DNA of 33,945 nt from Hirsutella rhossiliensis (lineage: Eukaryota; Ascomycota; Sordariomycetes; Hypocreales; Ophiocordycipitaceae), in NCBI RefSeq assembly GCF_020360975.1, contig NW_025408704.1, forward strand, positions 1-33,945, read 5' to 3'. Position 1 is the stretch's first letter. The number at the start of each line of letters is the position of its first letter. The position numbers and the translations under genes were made by a program. Positions 19,340 through 29,329 of the stretch are shown piece after piece. The notes beneath the pieces were generated by a model. The model did no database searches and had not been told where the DNA came from. It saw nothing but the letters and a program-made list of their open reading frames with translations.

Positions 19340-22224
19340 AGGAAATACTCTTATATTTATAAAGAATATTAAGAAAAAGTCCTTTTAAATCTTCTATTAT
19401 TATAGATAAGAGGTGCTAATAGAAAGGTATAGATCTAAAGTATAGTATAAGAATCTTAGTTCTTACTAATATAGGAGATAGATATAAGTAGGTGTTTATA
19501 TATCCTCCTATTAAACTCTATATTATAGAAACGCGTATAAGAGCACATTAAAACTTCCTTAGAAAACTTTAAACCGGCTTAGAGACTAATCTATAGTAAA
19601 AATATAGCTATCTTAGCCTTATTAAAGTTAATACTTAGCGCTATAAGCTGCCTAAGCACGCTTATCTACTATATCCGGTACCTAAATAGCAGTTTAGCTA
19701 GAGCCTTATACTTACCTAGAGTTATATACTCTAGATATTTCGACTAGCTAGCTATAACTTTATTAAGAGTTTCTCTGTTTAAGCGAAAATAGTTTAGCTT
19801 AAGGAAGCATTATATTGCCTTAAAGCGGTTAGGCAGCTAAAATATATAGTGATCTAAAAGAGTAAGTATAGGCATTATCTCTTTAATAAAAACGCCCTAA
19901 AAGTTATTAAAGTACTAGAAACGAAGGCTATTATTAATATATACGTCCGATATCGAACTACTAGCGATAAATTTATCTCGTTTATAAGTAACGATATAAG
20001 GCTTCGTTTTAGATAAGAGGTAAACGCGCTAATAGTCGGGAGCTATATACTTTAAAAGCCCTTTATAGTCCCGAAGGTAATAGGATATTATAGGCTAAGA
20101 ACTTAGAAAGTCTTTATATCGGAGCACGTTATTAAGGATATAGAGTATTATATCTCGCTAGTAGCCGAAAATAGGAGGGACGGCTAGCTTAAATACTATT
20201 GCCTATACTTTAAATATTTTTATAGGCAGCGGCTATTTATATATAGCGATAGTTAGATTTTATACTCCTCTTTATAGCTCGCAATAACTATACTATAGGG
20301 TATGCTCCTAGTATTATATTCCGTCTTCTTCTAGCTAAACCTATTAGTACGCGCTATACCTATAGCGTTCTATTAGATCGTTATACTCTCTTGAAGTTAG
20401 AATTCTTTTACTTCGCCTACCTTATTTTTATAGCGTCGATATTAATCCTACGCAATAATCCTTAGTATAGATTCGATCGTAAATAATATCGTACTAAGAA
20501 CGATTCCTTATTACCATAGGAATAAAAGATAGAAGGCTTAAGCGTCTTTTATATAAAAGACTATCGCTGCTTAATATACTCTTTAGCTCTATAAAGCCTT
20601 ACTATATCCCCCCGGAATCCGAGTAATATCGCTTAGTATACTTAGACTAGGATCTCTAGATCGTAGTCCTATAGTATCGGGAGAGTATAGACCGCCGCCC
20701 GATCCGCGCTAACCTAGAGTTCGAGAATAATAAGAATTATTCTAGATATTCCTTTAAGTCGACTATCGTACTAAGACGACGCTACTATATAGTACTTTCG
20801 TAGTAAATCGTATAAGTTTTTATATAAGGATTCTTTATTAATATACCTCTTAATCTAAGAGTCGATATTACTAGCTACCTATATCTTAATTATAGTAAGT
20901 TAGAACGGTAGATAAGCTAATTCGGTATCTATATAGACCGAAGGAAGCACGTATATATCGAGGTAATAGACGCCTACTATTAAAGAGAAACTCGTCTTAT
21001 CTAAATTCTTCCGTTCTAAAATAGAGGATATAAAATCGTTTATTACCCTAAGGGGGATATAGTTATCCTTTTCTATATCGAGTTCCGAAATTGCCGCTAA
21101 GTCGAGCTATAGCTCGCAAAGTTATTAGATCTTTTACTAGCGCTTTGCGATTAGCTCCGAAATAGCTTTATCGATAGTCTTAAGCTACTTACCGTTAAGC
21201 CGTCGGCAAATCTTAGTTACTATTACGTAGAGAATATCGCTTAGTAATTCCTAGCGGTTAGCAGCCCTAAGTACGCGAGCTAATAAGAATACTATAAAAG
21301 ACTTATAAGCGCCCTTAGAGCCGCTACTATTTCGTAATATCGTAAGCTATAACGAGACCCGGATAAGTAGCTATAGCTTAGACCTCCTCTAAGGGAGCTT
21401 GCTATTAGCCTATATAACCTCCTTATAGGTATTTATATAGATTCCGTCTATATTCGTTAGCTCGCCTAAGCCTAAGAGTAAACTTATTAATAGCTCTATT
21501 ACGATACGTAGATCGGTCGTATTCGGTCCTTATCGTGCCTCTGCCCGGCTTAACGACTTTTCCTTTATTCCTAGGACTATTTATAGGCTTATCTTAACTA
21601 GAGTCTTAGCTATAAAGGACTAGAAATCGGCCTACGTAAAGATATCCTAGGAGACACGGATCGTAGTCGCGGGGAATTAGCGAATTAGTCGGCCGCGGGC
21701 GCTAAAGACGAACGAGTTAATTCGTAATAGTTCGAAGAGCTCGAATAACATAGAGCCTTTAACCTAGTAAATAAGAACTCCTACGTTCTAAGCCTTAACG
21801 TAAAATAAAGTAATAACTTCTAAATATCTAAGTTAGTATTAAGAAGTCTATATATAGGGATAATATAATATAGGCTAAAAGAGATACCGAAGGAGGCAAT
21901 ACGCTATAAGGTCTCTAGCACGCTATTCACTTATAAATATCCTTGCGTCTCTCTTACCGTTCGTATATTCTCTATTATAGAAATAGCAGCTTTAGCAGCC
22001 GTCTTATACTTAGCGTCTGCCTCGTCTAGAAACCGCCGCAAAGAGTCTAGTATAAAGTCAATTAAGATTGACTCGTTACTACTAGAGCTATTATAGCTAT
22101 CGGGAAGCTTAGAAGGCAGAAAGAGGTAATAAAAGAGAAAGTCGAGCGACTCCTTGGATAATTCTGCGTTGTCTATAATAAGCAGAGCAAGCGCCGAAGG
22201 TTACTTGCTAGTAAAGTCGGACAT
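19335..22224 (-). pseudogene. DUF6606-type giant protein gene, 5' segment (RIP-mutated)
   Basis: The start codon at 22224 opens a minus-strand frame (MSDFTSK) that can be followed for about 960 codons to the Copia insertion. The frame keeps the family's conserved blocks. These are LDFLFYYLFLPSKLP near the start, AQNVGVLIY and ELFELLRINSFVFSARGRLIRQFP (21650-21800), GPNTTDLRIVIELL (about 21490-21530), SKLPQRRSKLQLLIRVSLQL (about 21340-21420), CRRLNG near 21190, VELQVSADRAAVY near 20780 and ITLGKYKALAKLLFRYRI near 19680-19740. Nearly every stop is TAA or TAG at a Gln or Trp position, so RIP explains the inactivation. Full-length relatives are around 3,000 residues, so the rest lies at 11440-13222 and beyond. 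Biochemical function is unknown. Confidence 0.88.
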
Positions 22225-22981
22225 TGCAAATTCCCCGCCGGCCACTACAGCCTTCTGCTTTAGGCAAGCCTTTCCCCTTTTAGCTCGTCGCTGCATCCCG
22301 AATCGCTATTAAAACACCCACACTCCCTTACTGTGACGGGGACGAGGGCACAACACCAACAGCACGCGCAGCAGCAAGGCCACCACTACTTTCTCTCGTA
22401 TCGTCTCTTGTAGTCTCAGATCATTTAATCACGGCAAGAAGGACCTCGTAGTGACATTCGTAGTCGGCTTGTGGTGTTTCCGCGTGATCGGCGGTCGGGC
22501 TCAAGGCTTCAAATCCGTGTAAGTCGTACCACACGCCACTTCGCTCGTCACGGAAAAAGGTGAGGGCCTGCAAAGAGGCAAGACTGCTTGTCCGCAACGC
22601 CGCTTGTTCTGATCAAATGACTGCCTGACCCTCGCCTCTTAAATACACGCGACCTTCTTGCTTTTTCTCGATTCTGTTACCTCCGGCCGTGGCCATCACC
22701 GGCATTGTCCTTCCCCTCCCAGCTCACTTGAGCCTGGCCACTTGGCCCGCTCACATTACCCTTCCCTCTCGAGTCTCCTTTTCTTTCCTCTCACCATTAT
22801 CCCTATATACATATTACAAAGTGAAGCTATTTACACAAACAGGTACGACACGCTTCGAAGCAGCTATATGGGTAATCCGAGTACTTTCGGCCACATTTGA
22901 CTTTATAGATAATGTAGTTCTACGTGGTGATTTCGCCGCCTTCTCGAGCCGCCTTACAGAACTGGTAAAAAACTCTACAAG
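22225..22981. other. Intergenic region: dead DUF6606 promoter and 3' flank of the ART gene
   Basis: No gene is supported. Composition returns to normal from about 22230 outward, so RIP stops close to the start codon of the DUF6606-type gene. The part next to 22224 should be that gene's promoter. Pyrimidine-rich stretches occur at about 22385-22420 and 22740-22800. Two forward open frames (22658-22900 and 22689-23000) overlap in different frames, have no recognisable domain and look like chance. Confidence 0.6.
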
Positions 22982-25180
22982 TTATAACGGTAGCGTCTGA
23001 CCATAGTCGCGAGGGGCGACGACCTTGGTCCAATCCTTGAACTGCTCCGTATAGCACTCTCGTAGTGCACTCATGTGCTTATTCCATTCCTCTTCCTTCG
23101 CCGCATCTCCTTTCCAGTTCTGTGCTTTGTCCTCAACGCACGTGGTAGAATTTCCAAGTCCAGGCCACTACTGATAAAGCTTTCCCACTCATCTTGGTGA
23201 ACCTGAAACGGATCTTTGCAGCCTTCCATTCGTTAAACTGCTCAGCATAACAGGCGCGTGTCAACTCGTTCGTTTGCGTTTGCCATGTCCCTACTTTTGC
23301 CACGTCTCCTTGCCGGGCCTGCGCCTTGGCGCCGATGCACTCATCAGTCTTGCTCCAGTCGGATGCATTCCGTTGGCGGATGTACTTGTTCCACTCCTGT
23401 TGTTGAAATTTAAAAGGTTCCTGCTCGCCTTTTTCGTTCTTGTCGTCGCCGACGTTGGGCGGTAGCGTATTGCGAGGCTGCGACCTGCCCCGTAAATGTA
23501 ATTTATCCTCTACCGGTTTGAACCAAGGAATGTAGTTCTGCGCCACTTTATGCAGGGCATCTCTGAAATGTGTTACGGGCCATGTAATACCGTCCTTGAT
23601 AAGCGTCCCAAGGCTCTCTTTGTTGTTCTTGTATTTAACAAAATCTTCGTGGACCTTGTTTATATGCTCTCTTGTAGTGTCTTGGCTCTTTATAGAAGGG
23701 AAACCAACCGCGAAGAACGTCGTTGATGGTTGAGAGTGTTCGTTTGCTGATGGAAAGGGCAATTTCTTCTGCCTTTAATACCGAGCTTTCGTCCTTTTCG
23801 AGCACGTGTTTCACCTCATCCCATGTCCCATTGAAATTTGATCTAATCTCTGGCAGTCCTGGAACATAGTTTTCCACAATAATAAGCTCAACATTGGCCG
23901 TGTGCTCGCTTAAGATGCTGTGAATTTTAGTCACAGCTTCTAGCGGCCTATCCATGTCAATGGACTGCAAATCGCTCTTCATCTTAGCCACGTCCTTTTC
24001 TATGTCGTGGAGACCTGGAACGTTATCGGTTGAAACTTGGTGAAGAATAGATCCGCTGTCCTTAAGGACTGCAGCCCAGTTGTGGTGCTCAATGTCGGAC
24101 CCAAGAGAGCTATTATTAATATGGTCAATGGCGGAATGCGCGACGCTGGTTAGCATCTGTGCTGCTTGCAGGTAGCTGGCAACTCTAATAAAATTGGGGT
24201 GCAACACCTCGGCTGGAGGTTCCGGCAATATCTTTGGAATCTCCTCTTCGGCTGGAGGGAGAACACGCCCGGCTCACTCTTGGCAATTCCGTCGTCGTTG
24301 GAACTTCCCGGCCGACTCTTGTTGGGCTCCTTGTCGGTGTTGGGACCACTCTTTCCCACGCAAAGTAGTCCGTCTCTCTTGCAGGGCTCATTCTTGGGTG
24401 TTTCATCGCCAGGCTCGCCCCCGGGGGCTTTCAGAATCTTTGACGGGGAAAACTTGAGGGGAAAGTTGCCTTCCCAGCCTACTGCGGCCCCGTTCTTGTC
24501 CATGAATGCCTTGACATTGTCCTGGGCTGACTGGCCCTGAGGGGGCTTGAGGGCTTTCCATTCTTCCGTTCCCCACACAGCCTCATCATCTTCGAATCCG
24601 GCTAGTTGTGGTTGGTTAAGAGCGGCAAACTGATCGAAAGCTGTCATACTCTGGTTTTTCTCAAAGAAACTGCTGTCAACGACCTGTTCCAGTTCTGCGT
24701 CGTCGGGTACGTCATGATTCGGCTTTAGCCATCCTCTAATTTGCTGCAGACGGATTCCCCCAACCGCCGCGACTTCTGCCTCCTCCGGGCTTAAACTGCG
24801 GTCTCCGAGAGACGTAGCCATGTCGACAAAATTTGGTGTTGCTTGGATTATAGACACAACCCCTTTACCTGGAGCCCTTAGCTTCACAAAGTCGTTGGCG
24901 ACCTTGAACTTTGTAGTTGAGACGAATATGCTAGTATCATCAAAGGGCCATCTTGATGCATCAAGAGCTGGTATGCTTCAGAAGACGCTTGAGGATGAAA
25001 CTTGGCCGGAATGCCACCAAGCTCCTGAATACGTGCTATTGTAAGGTCGCCGTCACCACGGGCAACCAATTTGATTGGTGTTTGCGCTGGCGGTTCAATT
25101 GGCGAGACTTGACAGCTACTGGGCCATGGTAGCAGACAAAGCGACGTGGATAGGACGACGGCAAGCCGGCGCCCGTACAT
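22982..25180 (-). pseudogene. Secreted ADP-ribosyltransferase, heat-labile enterotoxin A-chain-like, frameshifted
   Basis: The start at 25180 gives a secretory signal (basic MYGRR followed by a hydrophobic core, with a likely cleavage after the SSC region). The catalytic domain carries the marks of RSE-class ADP-ribosyltransferases (Enterotoxin_a family). These are an Arg in an ARGD segment (about 25080) followed by a LGGIPAKF stretch, a serine-threonine-threonine motif (about 24910), and an E-x-E motif followed by VGGI and a QIRGW segment (about 24740-24780). Such enzymes transfer ADP-ribose from NAD to target proteins. Downstream are a Pro/Lys-rich linker, an amphipathic helical region (23700-24200) and two related Cys-Trp-containing repeats (23230-23350 and 23020-23130). 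Four frame changes (near 24960, 24265, 23690 and 23160) break the gene as read, and at least one is at a C run, so some may be sequencing errors. The region is not RIP-mutated. No B-subunit gene is nearby. Confidence 0.75.
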
Positions 25181-25462
25181 AGTGAATGCTATAAGCTGGA
25201 AGTTTGTAAACGAGAGAATAATCTAGCGTAATGAGTACGAGTGCATTATGCAGCTCGGCATATTACATGATTATGGCAAGAAGGCGGCTGGTTTATAACT
25301 TTATACTCGGCTTGAATACAACATGTTACATGTAGATGGCCCAAAGATGGACAGCGCAGGCGGCGGAAGCCGTGTACGGCACCTAGAGGGCACTTCGTCC
25401 CATGGCACAGCCCTCCTAGTCAATGCAGACTTGCCGAGTCGCCAGATCAGCGCGATATACTA
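25181..25462. other. Intergenic region upstream of the ART gene
   Basis: This should hold the promoter of the minus-strand ADP-ribosyltransferase gene. A TATA-like stretch on the minus strand lies near 25289-25300 (plus strand GTTTATAACTTTATAC). A 13-bp sequence at 25415-25427, CCTAGTCAATGCA, matches part of the neighbouring pogo-type terminal repeat. The TA duplication of that transposon is at 25461-25462. Confidence 0.5.
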
Positions 25463-25692
25463 GGGGGGTCTGAAAGTCGACCCCCCGCGCTTGAACATCA
25501 AGCACGGGGGGTGCATTGACTAGGAAAAGGGTCACTGACTGGGAAACGGTAGGGTACATTAGCGCCAACCAAATTTATAAGCATAACATAGCCGCGCTAT
25601 GTACTCAATTTCCTCGTTTAAGTGCATAACCTTCTTCCCAGCTTCCCTTAAGGGATTTCCGGTGATCTGCCGGATCGGACGATTCGCCGGAT
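25463..25692 (+). repeat. Left terminal and sub-terminal inverted repeat of the pogo-type element
   Basis: The outer ~90 bp (25463-25552), including TGCATTGACTAGG at 25512-25524 and GGGTCACTGACT, matches the reverse complement of 27998-28087 with small indels. An inner block at about 25650-25692 (GGGATTTCCGGTGATCTGCC onward) matches the reverse complement of about 27905-27950. The part between is less similar. Confidence 0.85.
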
Positions 25693-25874
25693 TTTGGTTC
25701 CTTGCATTCCGGTGAAGATTTGAGTGAAACTCCACGAAAATAATATGAAACAATCTCACATTAAAGCAGAAGCAAGAAAGATGCCTAGCAATTCCATTCA
25801 ATCTACTTCGCAGTCATCAAGCCACCGTGGCCGCTTCCTGTGGCGTCCCGATCGCGCAAGTCCCCGCATTGCGA

Positions 25875-27859
25875 CTACCATCTCCTGGTCGCGCTCGACA
25901 GCCAATGATGGCTTTTGGGACGTGAGGAAGTGGTCAATGCCGGCTTTGGATCTTTACGCAACTTAATGTTTGGCGATTTTGAGTGTTCCGGAGCTGTCGT
26001 CGGTTCTGGTGGAGCCGAAATGGCGACGACAATCTCGTCTCGAACGCCCGGACTCTTCTCGCGAGTCTGTGGAGCAACAGAGGGTCCGGATCCCATTTCC
26101 GACATTTTTTTCTGGTTCTTTCGCTTGAGCTCTTTCCGTATCTGCCTGTTTTTCTCCCGCTCTTGTTGTCTGGCTTCCTTTGCCTGACGTCTTTGCTCAG
26201 TTTTTGCCTCCCGCTGCCTTCTCTTCTCCAGAGCGAGAACTTTGAGGTTTGCCGCCTTTTGCTGTCGCTCAAACCTTTGTCGTTCTTTCTCCAAGGCCTC
26301 TTCTTGCTTCTGAGTCTCCATGGCTGCTCTTCAAGCGCTTGGGCCACTTTTGCAGGGCTAAATACCTGCGCCGAGTTAGGATCTACACGATCGAAAAGGT
26401 AATCCTTCAGAGCTTTACCGCGCATTCTGCGCTGCTTCGTGAAAGATAGTCTCCCGAAGTCCCTGATTCTCATATCGAAGCAATTCGTTCTGAGATTGGA
26501 GACTTTCGAGAGTACTTTGAGCTTCCGACTGTCTCGGCTAGCGTTTTTGAGGATCCATCGACTACCTTGTCGACAAGTCGGCGCAAATCCCGAGCAGTGG
26601 GCTGCTGCAGGGCGAGCGAGTCAACGGAGCTGTCGCCAGACTCAGACTCATCTTCTGTTTTCTCCGCGATCTGCGACAAAACGACTTCAGGGTCAAATGG
26701 GAGGAGTCCGGTCCGTTTCCAACCACTTGCGATGTTCTCCGCCGAGAAAGATGACCCGAATGCGTTCCAAAATAACGACCAGAACTCGCGTTTCGATAGC
26801 CCGATGAGTCCCTGTGTCTTTGCAGTCCACTGGATGAGCTGGTTGGTGTATGCGGTCGAAAGAGGGCCAAAGGGACACATCAGGGGCTGCAGCCTGTGCG
26901 TGGAATGCGGCGGAAACACGGCAACGATTATCCGATGCTGGTCACACCACTCCAGGAAGTCCATATTGACATGACTAGAGTGTCCGTCGGTAATCAGGAG
27001 GCGGTAATCCCGGCCGTTTCGCGCCTTTTCTTTCGTGAACCGGTCGAAAACACCAATGAGCCATTCCTTTCCAAGTTCATGGTTCGTCCAACCCGTTTCT
27101 GAGGTTGTGAAAACGCCGCTTGGTGCTCCGGATCAAACTCCGTGAGCCAGGAGTCCTGAACTTGCCCTGGCTTGCCTTGGTAGATGAGAAACGGGGTAGC
27201 GCTGTCAGGTCTTGACAGACACATGCCAGGAACGTGATCCATGATCTGTTGCCATCCTGCGCAGCACCGATCAATTTTCCTTGCTTCTTGGCACGAACAG
27301 AGAATACTCTCTTGGTACGATTGATGACGCCGAGGAGAAAGCCCTTTCGTCCACATTATACGTGTTGCAAGGCAGGATGTCGTATTTCTCGATTTTCTCG
27401 CCAATCTTGTACGATCAGCAATGAAGGGATGGACTTGGGCACCTACTTACAAGCTCATAGTAGGCTCTGTATCTAGAAGCATTGTCTGCTCTTTCTTGCG
27501 ATATCAAAACCGTCGAACCAAGTGCAACCGAGCTCATCGCTGTTACGTCGGACGAAGCTATACGGCCAGTCCTTTCCGACCTCAATTTTGGCGATATCCT
27601 GGGCAAAACTTTTGATCATCGGCAGCGTAGGCGGAATCCCACGTGATGAAAGCTTGCGAATATACGCAACAAGATCCCTTTCTTGCTGTTTTGAGAGACG
27701 TGACTTATACAAACTGTCGGCATCCCGTCTTGACCTCTGTTTGCCTTGGTGTCGCCGTCGCAGGGTAGTCTCGTCGCAATTGAACTGACGCGCAGTCTTG
27801 GCATAGTTAACAGTGTCACACAGCTTCAGAAACTCAAGCGCTTCATCAATCGGGGCCAT
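25875..27859 (-). pseudogene. Fot1/pogo-type transposase, frameshifted
   Basis: The start at 27859 (MAPIDEALEFL) gives a Psq-type helix-turn-helix followed by a Tc5/CENP-B-type domain (YIRKLSSRGIPPT, then a GKDWPYSFVRR stretch at about 27540-27580). The DDE domain is readable in pieces. The first Asp is in NVDE near 27345. The second is in LLITDGHSSHV at about 26966-27000. The third Asp region sits after STHRLQPL near 26870-26900, where two T runs are too short, so the frame reads past the Asp. The C-terminal part is a long Lys/Arg/Gln/Glu-rich coiled-coil-like segment (26321-25950), as in Fot1 relatives. At least four indels break it. Known enzymes of this family excise and insert the element at TA. 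Confidence 0.85.
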
Positions 27860-27904
27860 GGTGGTGGAGAAATTCAGGATTGAAGTGGAGACGTGAACTG
27901 GCGG

Positions 27905-28087
27905 TGAATCCGGCGAATCGCCCGATCCGGCAGATCACCGGGAAATCCCTTATAACGTAGAGTACCTAAATTTATAAGCGTTACGCGGCCACTTTTATAT
28001 AGCTACGTTCGATTTCCAAGTCAGTGACCCTTTACCTAGTCAATGCACCCCGTGCTTAATGTGCACACGGGGTCGACTTAGACCCCC
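27905..28087 (-). repeat. Right terminal and sub-terminal inverted repeat of the pogo-type element
   Basis: This is the partner of 25463-25692. It contains CCTAGTCAATGCA at 28035-28047 and GACCCCC at the very end (28081-28087), directly before TA. It lacks some sequence present in the left repeat, so the two arms differ in length (about 183 against 230 bp). Confidence 0.85.
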
Positions 28088-28308
28088 TATGCTTTTTCGT
28101 GTTTTAAGCTTAGTTTCGAAAAGTTAGCCGAAAAGACGTGATGCCTTTTTTTACTAGTTATTATGTGGACAGGCTCTTCACTGCAGTGAGGTTATTCGAA
28201 CTGGTTCAATTGGTTATATCTTGTGTAACTAGGGAAACGTGTCCCATACAAACAAAAGACCTTCCTCCTGTGTCTCACCTCTTACTGCACGTGACTAGCG
28301 CGGTCGAT

Positions 28309-28394
28309 TAGTTATACGTGCGCGATCGGTGCCTAGTGCACAGGTGGATCCAACACTGGAACCTCTTTCTAAATCGATGATCGCGCACTAATCA
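28309..28394. repeat. Imperfect short inverted repeat
   Basis: GTGCGCGATC at 28318-28327 is repeated in inverted form as GATCGCGCAC at 28379-28388. The match extends outward through GATTAGT with a 5-base interruption on the left side. It spans 86 bp between the pogo-type element and the Copia coding region. It could be a hairpin in the Copia 3' untranslated region or the remains of a very small MITE. Confidence 0.5.
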
Positions 28395-28746
28395 ATCCAC
28401 CAAAAACACACCAAACACAGCGAATTAAGATGAGATAGGAAAAACACGAACAAGAACACCAACAAACTCCTACCACGATGCATCACTATGTTGGATAGTG
28501 TGCTCTGACTGTAGCTTCCTCCCACACTGGGTGTGTTCTGCCACACGCCATCATGGGTCGCATTTCGAGCGCCGGATGCGCTAGCTGATTCCATCGGTCC
28601 CACGTTGAATATGGACACGAGGATCTCCTCGTTAATGTGAATGGAATAAAGAACGACGGTAAAGCAGAAGAAGGAAACGAAAAACCGATTAAATCTCGTC
28701 GAGAATTGTTGTGTTATTGCGATGAACGAATCCTTCCACCTCACGT
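28388..28746 (-). other. 3' region of the Copia element with an open frame
   Basis: The minus strand is open from 28744 to 28388. The first few residues are the displaced end of RNase H. A hydrophobic segment (FFVSFFCFTVVLY) and a Ser/Asn-rich stretch follow, and neither is a recognised domain. The sequence is more likely 3' untranslated region or LTR than protein. Short inverted motifs (TGTTGGATAGTGTGC on the plus strand at 28490) suggest an LTR edge nearby, but this could not be confirmed. Confidence 0.4.
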
Positions 28747-29328
28747 TTAGCTGATTGTCGCTAATAAACTGCGTGAGGGCGCTGTTTGTGATGCCTTTGT
28801 CATAGCATCGGCAGGGTTATCTGCGCCGTTGACCCAACGGATTTCCGCAATATCCCTTGATTCATATGCCTGCCTCAGCGCCATGATATCTATCATGAGT
28901 CGCTTCTCTGTTGTGGTGCCAAGTTTGACGAGGCACTCATAGAGGCTATATGAATCTGTGCAAATGACGAGCGGGATTTGCTTCAGATCAAGGCGTTGTG
29001 CGATCGTATTGACCGTTTGCTTGATCACAAATGCGAGATCGAAGCCCGATGTCAATCCATAGATCTCTGATGCAAGAACGCTTCGAGTAACGCGCTTGCA
29101 TTTAGTTGAGCTCCAATGAAGAATGTTTCCGCGGATGGAAAATGAATCGGTTGATTGCGCGGTCTCATTGGCGATGATAATCACAAAGCCGATTTGAGAG
29201 CTTAAATCCTTATTGTTGGCGAATGATCCATCGGTGAACACAAAGATCTTCGCGCTCTCGAGATCGATGGGTATGTAACATAGGCCACGGTCGGGATTGT
29301 TGATCTGCCATTCAATCCGCTTGTTCAA
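28747..29328 (-). pseudogene. Copia RNase H
   Basis: The frame is open for 193 residues. It holds the RNase H signature: FVFTDGSFANNKD (first Asp, about 29205-29245), KRVTRSVLASEIYGL (Glu, about 29060-29110), VICTDSYSLYECL (third Asp, about 28935-28980) and NGADNPADAMTK near 28790-28830 (the final Asp-containing block). The stop at 28747-28749 is probably early, because a +1 shift near 28775 continues into FISDNQLNVRW in another frame, the normal C-terminal tail of such polyproteins. RNase H removes the RNA strand during reverse transcription. Confidence 0.85.
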
Positions 29329-29329
29329 A

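Larger units (their letters stand above)
25463..28087 (-). mobile_element. Fot1/pogo-type (Tc1-mariner superfamily) DNA transposon
   Basis: The element is 2,625 bp and flanked by TA (25461-25462 and 28088-28089), the Tc1-mariner target. Its ends are inverted repeats beginning GGGGGGTCTGAAAGTCGACC on the left and GGGGGTCTAAGTCGACC on the right (read inward). Sub-terminal inverted similarity continues to about 25692 and 27905. It carries one transposase gene on the minus strand with a CENP-B/Tc5-type DNA-binding domain and a DDE domain. It is GC-normal and shows no RIP, although the transposase is frameshifted as read. Confidence 0.9.

Noticed and set aside
1..22224. A Starship giant transposon with a tyrosine recombinase captain
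   Set aside because: I found no DUF3435-like gene, no Starship-type cargo set and no matching ends. The region is explained by LTR elements and a RIP-killed gene.
22658..23000. Two overlapping forward open frames before the ART gene
   Set aside because: They lack domains, overlap in different frames, and the second runs into the antisense of the ADP-ribosyltransferase end.
24166..24540. Forward open frames opposite the ADP-ribosyltransferase gene
   Set aside because: They are antisense to a Pro/Gly-rich coding region with clear family motifs on the minus strand.
24884..25180. Intron as the cause of the first frame change in the ADP-ribosyltransferase
   Set aside because: The open frames overlap at the change, and removing the nearest GT...AG interval would delete a conserved catalytic-domain block. 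A small indel is simpler.
25915..26974. Forward open frames over the pogo transposase
   Set aside because: They are antisense to the coiled-coil and DDE parts of the transposase.
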